Below, piece by piece: positions 1-6,809 of a stretch of DNA of 13,049 bases. Location of the stretch: assembly GCA_934464775.1 (NCBI GenBank), contig CAKSKG010000036.1, forward strand, positions 1-13,049. The letters are read 5' to 3'. Under the pieces are notes generated by a model. The model was given only the letters and a program-made list of their open reading frames with translations, ran no database searches and was not told where the DNA came from. Numbering within the stretch: position 1 is the stretch's first letter; each line of letters starts with the position of its first letter. The stretch is from an uncultured Oscillospiraceae bacterium. GTDB lineage: Bacteria; Bacillota; Clostridia; Oscillospirales; Ruminococcaceae. The position numbers were made by a program, and so were the translations under genes.

Positions 1-15
1 TTCGACAGCTTTTAT

Positions 16-44
16 ATTCTATCACATCTTTTCGTTTTTGTCAA
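16..44 (-). promoter_or_regulatory. Strong SigA-type promoter, third of a tandem array (proximal to the left edge)
   Basis: On the minus strand a perfect -35 TTGACA (39-44) is followed by a 17-base spacer and a -10 TAGAAT (16-21). An A-tract-rich stretch lies just upstream (about 50-80) and could act as an UP element. Transcription would leave the window at base 1, so the gene served is not visible. The array of three such promoters suggests a stable RNA operon (rRNA or tRNA); that part is inference. Confidence 0.75.
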
Positions 45-113
45 GCCCTTTTTTCAAATTTTTTCAAATTCTTTTTTCAAGGCTTGTCTTTCGACTTGAT
101 GTGACGTTTATTT

Positions 114-142
114 ATTATATCACGTTTCTTTCCGTTTGTCAA
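114..142 (-). promoter_or_regulatory. Consensus SigA-type promoter, second of a tandem array
   Basis: Perfect -35 TTGACA (137-142), 17-base spacer, perfect -10 TATAAT (114-119) on the minus strand. The GGCTTGACA context and GTGATA just before the -10 are shared with the promoter at 16-44, so the two look like duplicated copies about 98 bases apart. A-tracts lie upstream of the -35 at about 148-178. Confidence 0.82.
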
Positions 143-207
143 GCCTTTTTCAAGATTTTTTCAATCTTTTTTCAAGTTTTTCTCACGGCTCACGTGACAG
201 CTTATTT

Positions 208-236
208 ATATTACCACTTTCAGCTCCTTTTGTCAA
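208..236 (-). promoter_or_regulatory. SigA-type promoter, first (most upstream) of a tandem array
   Basis: Perfect -35 TTGACA (231-236), 17-base spacer and -10 TAATAT (208-213) on the minus strand, 94 bases upstream of the second promoter. It differs from the other two in lacking the GGC context. Its spacer and upstream flank carry repeated AAAGTG motifs (see 215-271). Confidence 0.7.
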
Positions 237-271
237 CACTTTTCCTGCACTTTCGGCACTATTTACACTTT
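215..271 (-). promoter_or_regulatory. AAAGTG direct repeats over the first tandem promoter
   Basis: On the minus strand AAAGTG occurs at 215-220, 237-242, 248-253 and 266-271, with a variant ATAGTG at 257-262. Start-to-start distances are 22, 11, 9 and 9 bases, close to helical phasing. The same core occurs in the mraZ leader of this window, and MraZ boxes of Mollicutes are reported with an AAAGTG core. A shared regulator is only a hypothesis; the region is A/T-biased, which makes chance repeats more likely. Confidence 0.35.
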
Positions 272-320
272 CAACACCTTATTCAACCTGTTCCGATATA
301 AAAATCATACAACAAACAGC

Positions 321-361
321 AAAAATGCTGCGGAAAGGATCTTAAAATCCCTCTCCGCAGC
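321..361 (-). terminator. Rho-independent terminator of the dcw operon, after murG
   Basis: The minus strand reads GCTGCGGA at the left arm and TCCGCAGC at the right arm. The stem extends to about 13 pairs with two G-U wobbles and is followed by a run of five T (321-325). It starts 27 bases after the murG stop and separates the dcw operon from the tandem promoters to the left. Confidence 0.85.
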
Positions 362-388
362 TTTAAATCATTTTTCAATTATCAACCG

Positions 389-1516
389 TTATTTGCCGAT
401 AAGCTTCTCAACTGCCGCCCAGATCCTGTCGGGAGTGTCCTTTATGTACAGCTCCGCAGCACGCTGTGCCAGCGAATCAAGCTTCTCGGGTGCCTTGTAA
501 AGCTCATCTACCTTTGCAACGATCTCCTTGATGTCAAGATCCTTCTGCTCCACAACAACAGCCGCTCCTGCCTTGCCCAGCACCATTGCGTTGTGATACT
601 GGTGATTTCCCGCAACGTTGGGCGAGGGTATAAGTATAGATGCACGTCCCATAGCCTCCAGCTCGGAAATAGCCGACGCTCCGCTTCTGCATATGATAAG
701 GTCTGCGGCAGCCGTGCAGACGTCCATGTTGTGAATGTATTCCTTCACCATGAGCCTGCTGCTTGATGTGTCAACGCCGTTTTCCTTCAGCTTCTGCTCA
801 AAGGTATCGTGACCCATTTTGCCGTAGCTGTGAATGTGATTTATTTTCAGGCCGTTTTCCTGCTCGTGACGGATAAGCTCCGCCGCAATGTCATTGACAG
901 CACCTGCGCCGAGACTTCCGCCCCAGCTGAGAATGCACATACCGTCGTCAAAGCCCAGCTGCTTCTTTGCCTCTTCACGGCTCAGCGAGTTCGTAAAGCC
1001 CTTGCGGACAGGCAGACCCGTAACCGTGTAATTTATGTCCTTGTCAAGATATTCAAGCGCTTCGGGAACAGTAAGCATGACCGTATCAACACGCTTTGAA
1101 AGTATCCTTGTGGTAACTCCGGGGTATGCGTTCTGCTCGTGGATAAGCGTGGGTATCTTCATCTTGGCAGCCTCGAAAACGATAGGTCCGCTGACATATC
1201 CGCCCGTTCCTATAACGATATCGGGCTTGAAGCCGTTGATTATCTGCTTCGCACGGTGTCCCGCAGTTGTAAGATATGCTGCCGCCCTGATGTTCCTGCC
1301 CACATTTTTAATGCTCAGCTTGCGCTGAAAGCCGCTTACCTTGATAGGCGCAAATTCAATATGCTCCATAGGCACAAGCCTTGATTCCATTCCCGTAGGC
1401 GTGCCTGCATACAGAAACTCGGCGTCCTCCCTGTGATCCTTGATTATAGACGCAATGGCAAGGGCAGGATTGATGTGTCCCGCAGTTCCTCCGCCTGCAA
1501 GTAATAATTTAAGCAT
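389..1516 (-). CDS. murG: UDP-GlcNAc:undecaprenyl-PP-MurNAc-pentapeptide GlcNAc transferase MurG
   Basis: MurG is a peripheral GT-B (GT28) glycosyltransferase on the inner face of the membrane. It adds GlcNAc to lipid I to make lipid II. The 375-residue product has the N-terminal glycine loop GGGTAGH at 8-14, then GTGGYVSGP, HEQNAYPG, the second-domain loop SWGGSLGAGAVN, RSGASAISELEAMG and the NHQYHNA segment that contacts the sugar nucleotide. Length is usual for the family. The reading frame stays open 16 codons upstream to 1564, overlapping ftsW, but I choose ATG 1516. It is preceded by GGAAAGGAAAATAATT, and the protein then begins directly with the first beta strand (MLKLLLAGGG). It lies 40 bases after ftsW, is the last gene of the operon, and is followed by a terminator. 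Confidence 0.95.
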   Translation of the reverse strand: MLKLLLAGGGTAGHINPALAIASIIKDHREDAEFLYAGTPTGMESRLVPMEHIEFAPIKVSGFQRKLSIKNVGRNIRAAAYLTTAGHRAKQIINGFKPDIVIGTGGYVSGPIVFEAAKMKIPTLIHEQNAYPGVTTRILSKRVDTVMLTVPEALEYLDKDINYTVTGLPVRKGFTNSLSREEAKKQLGFDDGMCILSWGGSLGAGAVNDIAAELIRHEQENGLKINHIHSYGKMGHDTFEQKLKENGVDTSSSRLMVKEYIHNMDVCTAAADLIICRSGASAISELEAMGRASILIPSPNVAGNHQYHNAMVLGKAGAAVVVEQKDLDIKEIVAKVDELYKAPEKLDSLAQRAAELYIKDTPDRIWAAVEKLIGK

Positions 1517-1556
1517 AATTATTTTCCTTTCCGAAAATCCCGTTTTCGTCAAACGA

Positions 1557-2834
1557 TTATTCAACGCCTCTGATGCGCTTTATGGCACCGCTGATGCCCT
1601 TGAATTTTCTTCGTTCATATTCTTCCGAGGATACCACCGCGTGCCGTGAAATGTTCAGCAGAATGCCCATTTCCCACAGCTGCATGATAAGCGCAGTTCC
1701 GCCGTAGCTGAAAAACGGCAGCGAAACTCCCGTATTTGGCACCGCATTGCTGACAACGGCAATGTTCAGCAGCGCCTGAAGTCCGATCTGTATGGTTATG
1801 CCGCTGGCAATAAGCATTCCCGATTTGTCCACAGCCTTGCAGGCTATGGTAAAGCCTCTTACAATGAACATAAGGAACAGCACAATAACCAGCATAGCTC
1901 CCACAAAGCCCAGCTCCTCGCATACAACGGCGAAAACAAAGTCGTTCTTCGACTCGGGGAGATATAAGAATTTCTGTCTTGAATTGCCCAGTCCCAGACC
2001 GAAAAGTCCGCCCGAGCCGATAGCTATAAGCGAATTTCTTGTCTGCCATGTCTCTGTCTCATAGCGTGAGTCAAAGGGATGCAGGAAGCAGTTGATTCTG
2101 TCCTGAATGTACGAGAACTGCCCCGTCGCCGTCAGATAGAACATATATCCCGCTATCGCAATTACCGCAAGTATTCCCATTACAACAAGATGCTTTATCT
2201 GAACTCCGCCTATAAGCATCATGGAGAAGCATATAACCACCATGATGATAGTTGCCGAGAAGTGGGGCTGCTTTACAAGCACCACCGCATATATTCCCAA
2301 CAGCAGCATGAACGGCAGAACGCCCACCTTGTAATTTTTCATTCGTGAATAATTCAGCGAGATAAAATAAGCAAAAACAAGTATCAGCGCCAGCTTTCCT
2401 ATCTCAGACGGCTGGAATTCAACGCCTATTTTTATCCATCTGTATGAATAGTTGTGCGGCGACCGTATTCCCGGGATAAAGCAGCATATCATCAGCGCCA
2501 GCGCACCGAAGTATGCAGCCGCAACAATTATCTCTTTCTGGAAAAAATGATAGTCGATAAGGGAAATAACCAGCATTCCCGCAACGCCTATTGCAGCCAT
2601 CATGATCTGCCTGTTGGCATAATATGTGCCCTCCAGACCCTCTTCGATAGCCCATGCATAGCCTGCGGAGAACATCATGATAACTCCGAATACCAGCAGC
2701 ACCATGATTATCAGGAACATCGGAGTGTCTATCCCTACCTGTATATCGTTCTGCGGACCCGAAACGCCCCTCAGAACAAGCTTTTTCCGTGTTTTTTTCT
2801 CTGCCTTTTTTGAGGCAGGCTTTCTGTCAGCCAA
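1557..2834 (-). CDS. ftsW: SEDS-family peptidoglycan glycosyltransferase FtsW
   Basis: Polytopic membrane protein (about 10 hydrophobic segments) that polymerises lipid II at the septum together with the class B PBP encoded upstream. A basic Lys-rich N-terminal tail precedes the first segment (FLIIMVLLVFGVIMMFSAG). SEDS signatures are PESKNDFVFAVVCEELG, where Asp298 is the expected catalytic aspartate, and SLPFFSYGGTALI near the C-terminus. NDFVFAVVCEELG and the dcw location favour FtsW over RodA. Two starts are possible. GTG at 2861 overlaps the mraY stop (GTGA) but has little Shine-Dalgarno. TTG at 2834 sits six bases after AAAGGAGGA, the best ribosome site in the operon, so I use TTG (425 residues). 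The site where murD usually lies, between mraY and ftsW, is empty. Confidence 0.92.
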   Translation of the reverse strand: MADRKPASKKAEKKTRKKLVLRGVSGPQNDIQVGIDTPMFLIIMVLLVFGVIMMFSAGYAWAIEEGLEGTYYANRQIMMAAIGVAGMLVISLIDYHFFQKEIIVAAAYFGALALMICCFIPGIRSPHNYSYRWIKIGVEFQPSEIGKLALILVFAYFISLNYSRMKNYKVGVLPFMLLLGIYAVVLVKQPHFSATIIMVVICFSMMLIGGVQIKHLVVMGILAVIAIAGYMFYLTATGQFSYIQDRINCFLHPFDSRYETETWQTRNSLIAIGSGGLFGLGLGNSRQKFLYLPESKNDFVFAVVCEELGFVGAMLVIVLFLMFIVRGFTIACKAVDKSGMLIASGITIQIGLQALLNIAVVSNAVPNTGVSLPFFSYGGTALIMQLWEMGILLNISRHAVVSSEEYERRKFKGISGAIKRIRGVE

Positions 2835-2857
2835 TAAAATTCCTCCTTTGTGCCGCT

Positions 2858-3829
2858 TCACGCAGCACCTGCATAATATACCGCCGATATCACTGCGGAT
2901 ATTATCACTGCCGCCGTGAAATAAATTATCACCACAGCGCCCTTTTTAACGCCCTTTTCCTCCGCAAAATATCTTCCTGCGGAAAATTTTCGGTGCCTTG
3001 CTTTAAGTATGAGCGATATTATAAAGTCTATTCCGCAGGGCAGCAGCATTATCAGCATAACCGAGAGCTGACCCGAAACCGCTCCCGTAAAAGCCATTGC
3101 CGTCCCCAGAAAGAATCTTCCCGTGTCTCCGCAGAAAAGCTTCGCAGGCGGAAAGCCGTATCTCAGAAAGCCTGCACAGCTTCCCGCAGCGCCTGCGCAG
3201 AATATGCTGTATATTCCCGCTCCGCAGTCCGCAAGCAGCCCTCCCGAGCCGATAAAGCACGCCGTGCTTACCGCAGGCATTACTCCCTCCGCATTGTCGG
3301 TGCTGCCCGCACAGACCGTCACAAGCACCATATACGCCCCGATAACGGGATAATACGCCATGCCGAGATCGGCTTCTCCGTAAAACGGAATGTCAATGAC
3401 CTGCCGTCCTCCCGATGAATACATCACCGCAGCAAATGCGGCGGCAGCCGTAAGATATACAGCCGCTCTGCCCGTTCGGTCAAGACCTCCCGCCCTGCCC
3501 GAGACCTTCAGCCTGTCGCTGTAAAATCCCGCAGCCATTGCGGCAATTGATATGACCAGCCCTGCGGTATATTCCGAAAATCCCTCCGTATCAAAGGAAA
3601 GCGGATCGGAAAACACCCTCATAAGGACCGTACCCACTGCGGCAGCAGCAAGTGCCGCCGCTCCGATAACAACTCCTCCGCCCACGGGAACATTCCTGCC
3701 GTTGGCATCGGCGGTGTCGGGGATATCAGCAAACCGCATTCTTTTCAGCAGCGGAAGTATGGCTCCGCCCAGTGCATAAGCCGCCGCAAATCCCAGCAGC
3801 GCCGTTATTATATTGATACAGCGGCTCAT
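2858..3829 (-). CDS. mraY: Divergent MraY-like phospho-MurNAc-pentapeptide transferase, catalytic motifs altered
   Basis: By position (right after murF) and size (323 residues, many Ala/Gly-rich membrane segments) this is the MraY of the cluster, which would transfer phospho-MurNAc-pentapeptide to undecaprenyl phosphate. Family landmarks are present but eroded. VPVGGG (47-52) stands for the TPTMGG loop. GFYSDRLKV (101-109) stands where the family has a DD pair, with Ser104 replacing the first Asp. GSTDNAEG (175-182) replaces NLTDGLDG. FPPAKLFCGDTGRFFLG (226-242) keeps the GD (Asp235) but has Arg for the usual Ser. The late His-rich loop is reduced to KARHRKFSAG (276-285). The gene starts two bases after the murE-murF stop and its stop touches ftsW, so it is translated within the operon and the frame is intact. 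It may be a low-activity, repurposed or mechanistically different MraY. Family assignment is firm; activity is uncertain. Confidence 0.8.
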   Translation of the reverse strand: MSRCINIITALLGFAAAYALGGAILPLLKRMRFADIPDTADANGRNVPVGGGVVIGAAALAAAAVGTVLMRVFSDPLSFDTEGFSEYTAGLVISIAAMAAGFYSDRLKVSGRAGGLDRTGRAAVYLTAAAAFAAVMYSSGGRQVIDIPFYGEADLGMAYYPVIGAYMVLVTVCAGSTDNAEGVMPAVSTACFIGSGGLLADCGAGIYSIFCAGAAGSCAGFLRYGFPPAKLFCGDTGRFFLGTAMAFTGAVSGQLSVMLIMLLPCGIDFIISLILKARHRKFSAGRYFAEEKGVKKGAVVIIYFTAAVIISAVISAVYYAGAA

Positions 3830-3831
3830 AT

Positions 3832-6729
3832 TCAGCCGTTTTCCCCGTCGGCATAAACTCTTGAAATTATCTCTTCCAGCTTCATTCCTCGGCTGCCCTT
3901 GAAAAGCACAACATCGCCCTCGTGAAGCTCGCCTTTAAGAAATTCCGTAAGCCTGTCGGCTTCGGTGAATGACGCCGTGCGCAGACCGTGCTTTGCGGCA
4001 CTTTCCGCAGCATAAGCCGCAAATTTTCCGTAGCATACCAGCAGGTCGATATTCTTCTTCGCCGCATAAGCGCCGACTCCGCCGTGAAGCTCCGCACTCA
4101 TGTTTCCAAGCTCCAGCATATCGCCGAAAACGCAGACTCTTCTTCCGCCGTTTTCGGGCTCCACCTTGCAAAGCACGTCAATAGCCGCCTCCATTGAAGC
4201 GGGAGCCGCATTGTAGCAGTCCACGATCACCTTCTGACCGCAGTGCTCCTCAATGTGCTGGCGCAGACCCGTGGGCTTGTAATTTTCCAGCGCACGGACA
4301 GCAGCGCTCACGTCACAGCCTGCCTTGACCGCAGCAGCCACAGCAAGCAGAGCGTCGATTATATGATGATCTCCGATAACGGGCAGTACGCAGTGTGCGA
4401 TAACATCGCCCCTGTAAAGGATATTGAACTCCACGCCGTTTTCGGTATCACTGATATCAGCCGCACGGTAATCGGCGTCGGTATTCTTTATGCCGCAGGT
4501 GATGACCTCACGCTCACGGTCATATCTCTCTTTAAGATATGCCAGCATATCATCGTCCGCATTTACGATAAGAGGAGCCTTAGGCTTTGCCCCCGAAATT
4601 ATCTCCAGCTTTGCCTTGAGAATGCCGCTTCTGGAGCCAAGCTTCTCAACATGGGAATAGCCGATGTTTGTGATAACGCAGATGTCGGGATTTGCAGCCT
4701 TTGAAAGCCTTGCCATCTCTCCGAAATCGGACATACCCATTTCGATAACGGCAGCCTCTGTCCTGCGTGTCATTCTGAAAAGCGTAAAGGGCAGACCGAT
4801 CTCGTTGTTGTGATTGCCCTCGGTTTTCATAGTTTCATACTTTGAGCCTACCGTAAGCGCCAGCATTTCCTTTGATGTGGTCTTGCCGACGCTGCCCGTA
4901 ACGCCCACAACGATCGTATTGAACTTCCTGCGGAAATGCCCTGCCATATCAAGCAGCGCACGGCGTGTATCCTTTACAACGATGCAGGGAGTGTTCTCGA
5001 TATATCTGTCGGTAACGGCGCATACCGCACCGCATTTGTTGACCGCAAGCCCCGCAAAGGAATTGCCGTCAAAATTATCGCCCTTTATGCCTATGAAAAG
5101 ACCGCCCCTTTTGATGTCTCTGCTGTCGGAGCTTATCTCGTCCGCATAAACAAGTGTGTCTGGCTTGTAGTCCGTGCCGTGGTCATGACCTCCCACAGCC
5201 TCGCATATCTCACCCAAAGTCATAGTCTCACGGACATTTCTTTCCTCTTCCTCACGGAGAGCCTTCAGTGCGTCCGCAACGACTTCTCTTTCATCAAAAT
5301 GGATATGCACGCCGTCGGCAAGTATCTGATAATCCTCGTGACCCTTTCCCGCAAGAACGATAACATCGCCCTTTTTAGCGATCTTCACCGCATGGAATAT
5401 AGCCTCTCTGCGGTCGGTAACTCTGTCATAGGAAGCCTCGGGGGAAAATCCCGTGATTATCTCGTCGATGATAGCGTCGGGATCCTCGTTTCTGGGATTA
5501 TCCGATGTAACAATGATGTGATCCGCATATTTTTCCACAGCCTTCGCCATAAGCGGACGCTTTGTTCTGTCCCTGTCGCCGCCGCAGCCGAAAAGGCAGA
5601 TGAGCCTGCCCCTTGTGTTCTCTCTTACACTGGGAAGCATATTTTCCAGCGCATCGGGAGAATGTGCATAGTCGCATACAACGGTAAAATCTCGGTCGGT
5701 TGGAATGACCTCGCATCTTCCCCTTACTCCGCCGAAGTCGGAAAGCGCCGAAGCAATCTTCTCGATAGTCAGCCCCGCTCTCAGGCAGACAGCAATAGCC
5801 GCCGTTGCATTGAGCACATTGAAGCTGCCCACCATGTTCAGTGTAATGGGATAGTTCGCAGTCCTTGTGCCTGTCGTATTGAACCAGAACTTTGTTCCCG
5901 TGGGGGTGTGGCGTATGTCGGAAGCAAATACCGAAGCGCTTCTTCCCGCAGCATAGGAATATTTCTCGCAGTTTATCTCGCAGTAAAGTCTCTTTCCGTA
6001 TTCGTCGGAGGTGTTGATGTAAGCCGTCTTGCAGTGATCCGTGAAAAGCTTCTTCTTTGCAAGATAGTAATTTTCCATTGTCTTGTGATAGTCAAGGTGA
6101 TCCTGGGTAAGATTTGTAAATACTCCTGCCTCAAATACCGCAGGGCCTATCCTGTTCTGCTCCAGCGCAAAGGAGGTGACCTCCATAACGCAGTATTCGC
6201 AGCCTGCGTTCACCATTTTTCCGAAAATCCTATACAGCTCGGAAACTCTCGGCGTTGTGGGAGTGGAATCGTCCCTCTCCACGGGAGTGCCGCATATAAG
6301 AGCGCCAGTAGTGCCGATAAATCCGCACTTTCTGCCGTTTCGTGACAGTATCTCGTATATCATGGTTGCCATAGTCGTCTTGCCGTTTGTTCCCGTAACT
6401 CCGATAAGCTTCAGCTTCTTTTCGGGGTGGAAATTCCATGCGGCGCAGAGCAGACCGTAAAATTTCTTTGAATCCTCAACTATTATCTGACTGCCCTTTA
6501 TGCCTGTGTCATGCTCCGCAATGACGCATACAGCGCCCATTGCCATGACCTCCTCCGCAGCCGAGTGACCGTCAAATTTTGTTCCCTTTACGCACACGAA
6601 TATCATTCCCGGCTCAACAAGACGTGTATCGTCCGTGATTCCCGTGACCGTGGCATAATGATCTATCTTTCCCTTAGGCTCAGCTTTCATTACGGAAGCT
6701 GCGTCGTTAAGCAATGTTCCCAGATTCAT
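3832..6729 (-). CDS. murE-murF: MurE-MurF fusion: UDP-MurNAc-tripeptide synthetase joined to D-Ala-D-Ala-adding enzyme
   Basis: One 965-residue open frame carries two complete cytoplasmic Mur ligases. Residues 1 to about 490 are MurE: ATP loop GVTGTNGKTT at 110-119, STPTTP, TNLTQDHLDYH, the Lys-rich YYLAKKKLF expected to hold the carbamylated lysine, CDYAHSPDALE, and DNPR at 410-413, the motif of meso-diaminopimelate-adding enzymes. A charged linker (ALREEEERNVRE) leads into MurF from about 503: GDNFDGN, ATP loop GVTGSVGKTT at 609-618, EGNHNNEIGLP, EMGMSDFGEM, DCYNAAPASM, FGDMLELG and FKGSRGMKLE. Both halves have normal length, so this is a true fusion rather than a remnant. An in-frame ATG at 5223 begins the MurF half but lacks a well-placed ribosome site. 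GGAAAGGAAGGG precedes the main ATG. Two consecutive steps thus sit on one chain. Confidence 0.95.
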   Translation of the reverse strand: MNLGTLLNDAASVMKAEPKGKIDHYATVTGITDDTRLVEPGMIFVCVKGTKFDGHSAAEEVMAMGAVCVIAEHDTGIKGSQIIVEDSKKFYGLLCAAWNFHPEKKLKLIGVTGTNGKTTMATMIYEILSRNGRKCGFIGTTGALICGTPVERDDSTPTTPRVSELYRIFGKMVNAGCEYCVMEVTSFALEQNRIGPAVFEAGVFTNLTQDHLDYHKTMENYYLAKKKLFTDHCKTAYINTSDEYGKRLYCEINCEKYSYAAGRSASVFASDIRHTPTGTKFWFNTTGTRTANYPITLNMVGSFNVLNATAAIAVCLRAGLTIEKIASALSDFGGVRGRCEVIPTDRDFTVVCDYAHSPDALENMLPSVRENTRGRLICLFGCGGDRDRTKRPLMAKAVEKYADHIIVTSDNPRNEDPDAIIDEIITGFSPEASYDRVTDRREAIFHAVKIAKKGDVIVLAGKGHEDYQILADGVHIHFDEREVVADALKALREEEERNVRETMTLGEICEAVGGHDHGTDYKPDTLVYADEISSDSRDIKRGGLFIGIKGDNFDGNSFAGLAVNKCGAVCAVTDRYIENTPCIVVKDTRRALLDMAGHFRRKFNTIVVGVTGSVGKTTSKEMLALTVGSKYETMKTEGNHNNEIGLPFTLFRMTRRTEAAVIEMGMSDFGEMARLSKAANPDICVITNIGYSHVEKLGSRSGILKAKLEIISGAKPKAPLIVNADDDMLAYLKERYDREREVITCGIKNTDADYRAADISDTENGVEFNILYRGDVIAHCVLPVIGDHHIIDALLAVAAAVKAGCDVSAAVRALENYKPTGLRQHIEEHCGQKVIVDCYNAAPASMEAAIDVLCKVEPENGGRRVCVFGDMLELGNMSAELHGGVGAYAAKKNIDLLVCYGKFAAYAAESAAKHGLRTASFTEADRLTEFLKGELHEGDVVLFKGSRGMKLEEIISRVYADGENG

Positions 6730-6809
6730 TTTTATGACCCTTCCTTTCCGGGTTCCGAGACTTTGCGAATTTTTATGCTCCCCAAAGCCTGCTGCCCAAT
6801 ATTGATTTT

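Noticed and set aside
38..301. A short Phe-rich open frame on the plus strand in the left intergenic region
   Set aside because: It results from T-rich promoter DNA read in the wrong direction; no ribosome site, and the region is better explained by three promoters.
2789..3418. A 209-codon plus-strand open frame opposite the mraY-like gene
   Set aside because: Its translation is low-complexity and rich in Arg, Ser and His, typical of antisense frames over Ala/Gly-rich membrane protein genes. The minus-strand frame has family motifs.
3832..5223. Independent translation of the MurF half from the internal ATG
   Set aside because: The nearest purine-rich sequence (GAGGAAAG) is too far from the ATG and the frame is continuous with MurE; kept only as a testable note.
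4936..6345. A 469-codon open frame on the plus strand, opposite murE-murF
   Set aside because: It lies wholly antisense to a gene with clear motifs on both halves, shows no recognisable domain or ribosome site, and is explained by codon bias of the minus-strand gene.
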